This document shows, piece by piece, positions 62,916 to 64,000 of a stretch of DNA of 64,000 nt. The translations under genes and the position numbers were made by a program. The stretch lies in the NCBI RefSeq assembly GCF_000253115.1, contig NC_014145.1:1550001-1614000 (forward strand), written 5' to 3'. Within the stretch, counting starts at the first letter, position 1. Each line of letters starts with the position of its first letter. The notes under the pieces were generated by a model, which was not told where the DNA came from, searched no databases, and saw only the letters and a list, made by a program, of their open reading frames with translations. Source of the stretch: Thiomonas arsenitoxydans. GTDB taxonomy: Bacteria > Pseudomonadota > Gammaproteobacteria > Burkholderiales > Burkholderiaceae_C.

Positions 62916-64000
62916 ATGTTCAAGATCTTTAATCTATACATTCCCGCAAAAATGACGCTGGAATTGCTGGTTGATCTGGCGATTTCCATTCTGTCGTTTG
63001 CGCTTGCAACCTGGTCTGTTTATGTGATGACTGTAGGTAAGCAAGATTTTTCGTATTGGATTCAGCAGGGGTTCTATCCGCTGATTCTGTATACGGCGTT
63101 GACTATTTTGCTATACACCGCATTGGGTGTTTACCGTATTGATGCGGAAAACAGCTTGCGCAGCTTTTTAGGGCGCACCTCGGTTGCCTTCGCCTTCGTC
63201 TTCTTCCCGGTTTACTGGTTCACCCTGATGTTCACCGAAGCCGGCAGTTCTTTTCGAGTGCTGGCGTTTGCCTATCTGTTTCAAATGGCACTTCTCGTGC
63301 TGATCCGTTATATTTTCCTGCGACAAACAGCGTTGTCTGGCATGACGCGACGCATTTTGATCGTCGGAAATGGGCGCGAGGCGCAAGCGCTATCGCGCCA
63401 GATCATGGAAAATCACGGTACTTCCTACAGCATCGTCGGCTTCTACCCCACTCAGCAAAATGATCAGCCGCCGGTTCAACTTGCTGGGAAGGTGTTTGAC
63501 GAAAATACGCCTCTCGAACAGGTCGTGCTCGATATGCGGGTGGATGAAATCATTGTTGCCGTACGCGAACATCGGGGCGGCGTACTCCCGATCCGCCAAC
63601 TGCTCGAGGCCCGGATTCTCGGCACCCCGGTTCACAATCTGCCGACTTTCTACGAGCGCTTGAAGGGCGAGGTTCCGCTGGAAAGCATGAAGGCGAGTTG
63701 GCTGATTTATGGGGGCGGTTTTACACAAGGCCATATCCGTGCCTGGGCCAAGCGTCTATTCGATATCATTAGCGCCAGCGTTCTTCTGCTTGCCCTCTGG
63801 CCCATCATGTTATTGGCTGCTCTGTTCATCAAATTAGAAGATCGGGGGCCTGTATTTTTTCAGCAAGAGCGTGTCGGCTTGTTTGGAAAGTCTTTTTACT
63901 GCCTCAAATTCCGCAGTATGCGCACGGATGCAGAAAAAGATGGCGTGGCACGATGGGCCAGCACCAATGACAACCGGATCACCCGTATTGGCGCTTTCAT
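62916..64000 (+). CDS. Exopolysaccharide sugar transferase, XrtA/PEP-CTERM type (partial)
   Basis: The first 361 codons of a gene cut by the window end. The N-terminus MFKIFNLYIPAKMTLELLVDLAISIL begins a set of four to five membrane helices. A nucleotide-binding-like domain follows (RRILIVGNGREAQALSRQIM). The C-terminal bacterial sugar transferase domain starts after SWLIYGGGF with KRLFDIISASVLLLALWP, EDRGPVFFQQERVGLFGKSF and KFRSMRTDAEKDG. This order fits the TIGR03013 group, which transfers the first sugar phosphate to undecaprenyl phosphate in XrtA-linked EPS loci. It likely opens such a cluster beyond the window. Confidence 0.87.
   Translation, partial: MFKIFNLYIPAKMTLELLVDLAISILSFALATWSVYVMTVGKQDFSYWIQQGFYPLILYTALTILLYTALGVYRIDAENSLRSFLGRTSVAFAFVFFPVYWFTLMFTEAGSSFRVLAFAYLFQMALLVLIRYIFLRQTALSGMTRRILIVGNGREAQALSRQIMENHGTSYSIVGFYPTQQNDQPPVQLAGKVFDENTPLEQVVLDMRVDEIIVAVREHRGGVLPIRQLLEARILGTPVHNLPTFYERLKGEVPLESMKASWLIYGGGFTQGHIRAWAKRLFDIISASVLLLALWPIMLLAALFIKLEDRGPVFFQQERVGLFGKSFYCLKFRSMRTDAEKDGVARWASTNDNRITRIGAF

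Overview
The window reads as a GC-rich betaproteobacterial chromosome, order Burkholderiales. The gene order rimP-nusA-infB-rbfA-truB-typA, the FeoC-type regulator, the XrtA-type exopolysaccharide transferase at the right edge and a Burkholderiales-style GC-rich interspersed repeat all fit. A sulfide:quinone oxidoreductase with a DUF1641 partner and a heavy-metal efflux locus suggest a sulfur-oxidising, metal-exposed organism such as Thiomonas. That genus is an inference from gene content, not something the sequence proves. I see no rRNA, tRNA, CRISPR array, insertion sequence or prophage.

Layout. 0-4 kb: a small exported protein, polA and a fumarylacetoacetate-hydrolase-family enzyme. 4-7 kb: a feoABC ferrous-iron uptake operon behind a Fur-like box. 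7-12 kb: an aldo/keto reductase, wrbA with an overlapping YkgJ-type cysteine-cluster gene, an EAL-CBS-GGDEF protein and a fatty acid desaturase. 12-16.6 kb: a TPP riboswitch and thiC-thiO-thiS-thiG; a thiD-thiE fusion at 36.6-38.1 kb supplies further thiamine steps. 16.6-19 kb: a TMEM175-like channel and an ArnT-like glycosyltransferase. 19-25 kb: a leftward lipoprotein-EAL-small exported protein cluster, and a rightward DUF6502/DUF5666 pair.

25-36 kb is a metal-handling island. It holds a PepSY protein divergent from a Met-rich multicopper oxidase, a leftward operon for an outer-membrane factor, a membrane fusion protein, a heavy-metal RND pump and a cupredoxin-like protein, and a divergent OmpR-type response regulator with its sensor kinase. 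The RND pump has Ala at the position of the CzcA proton-relay residue Asp402. A 22-bp sequence between the efflux operon and the regulator recurs, 20 of 22 identical, between wrbA and the EAL-GGDEF gene.

38-50 kb: sulfide:quinone oxidoreductase plus DUF1641 protein, an acyl-CoA ligase, a CorA/ZntB-like transporter, a lipoprotein, fabI and a yejABEF peptide ABC transporter operon with 4-bp gene overlaps. 50.5-59.1 kb: the translation/transcription-factor operon rimP-nusA-infB-rbfA-truB-typA. It is preceded by a consensus promoter and, about 230 bp later, a strong intrinsic terminator that lies before rimP, so a short RNA or an attenuated leader is likely. 59-64 kb: a DMT-family exporter, a spherulin-4 (GH135-like) lipoprotein, a GMC oxidoreductase and the start of an exopolysaccharide locus cut by the window end.
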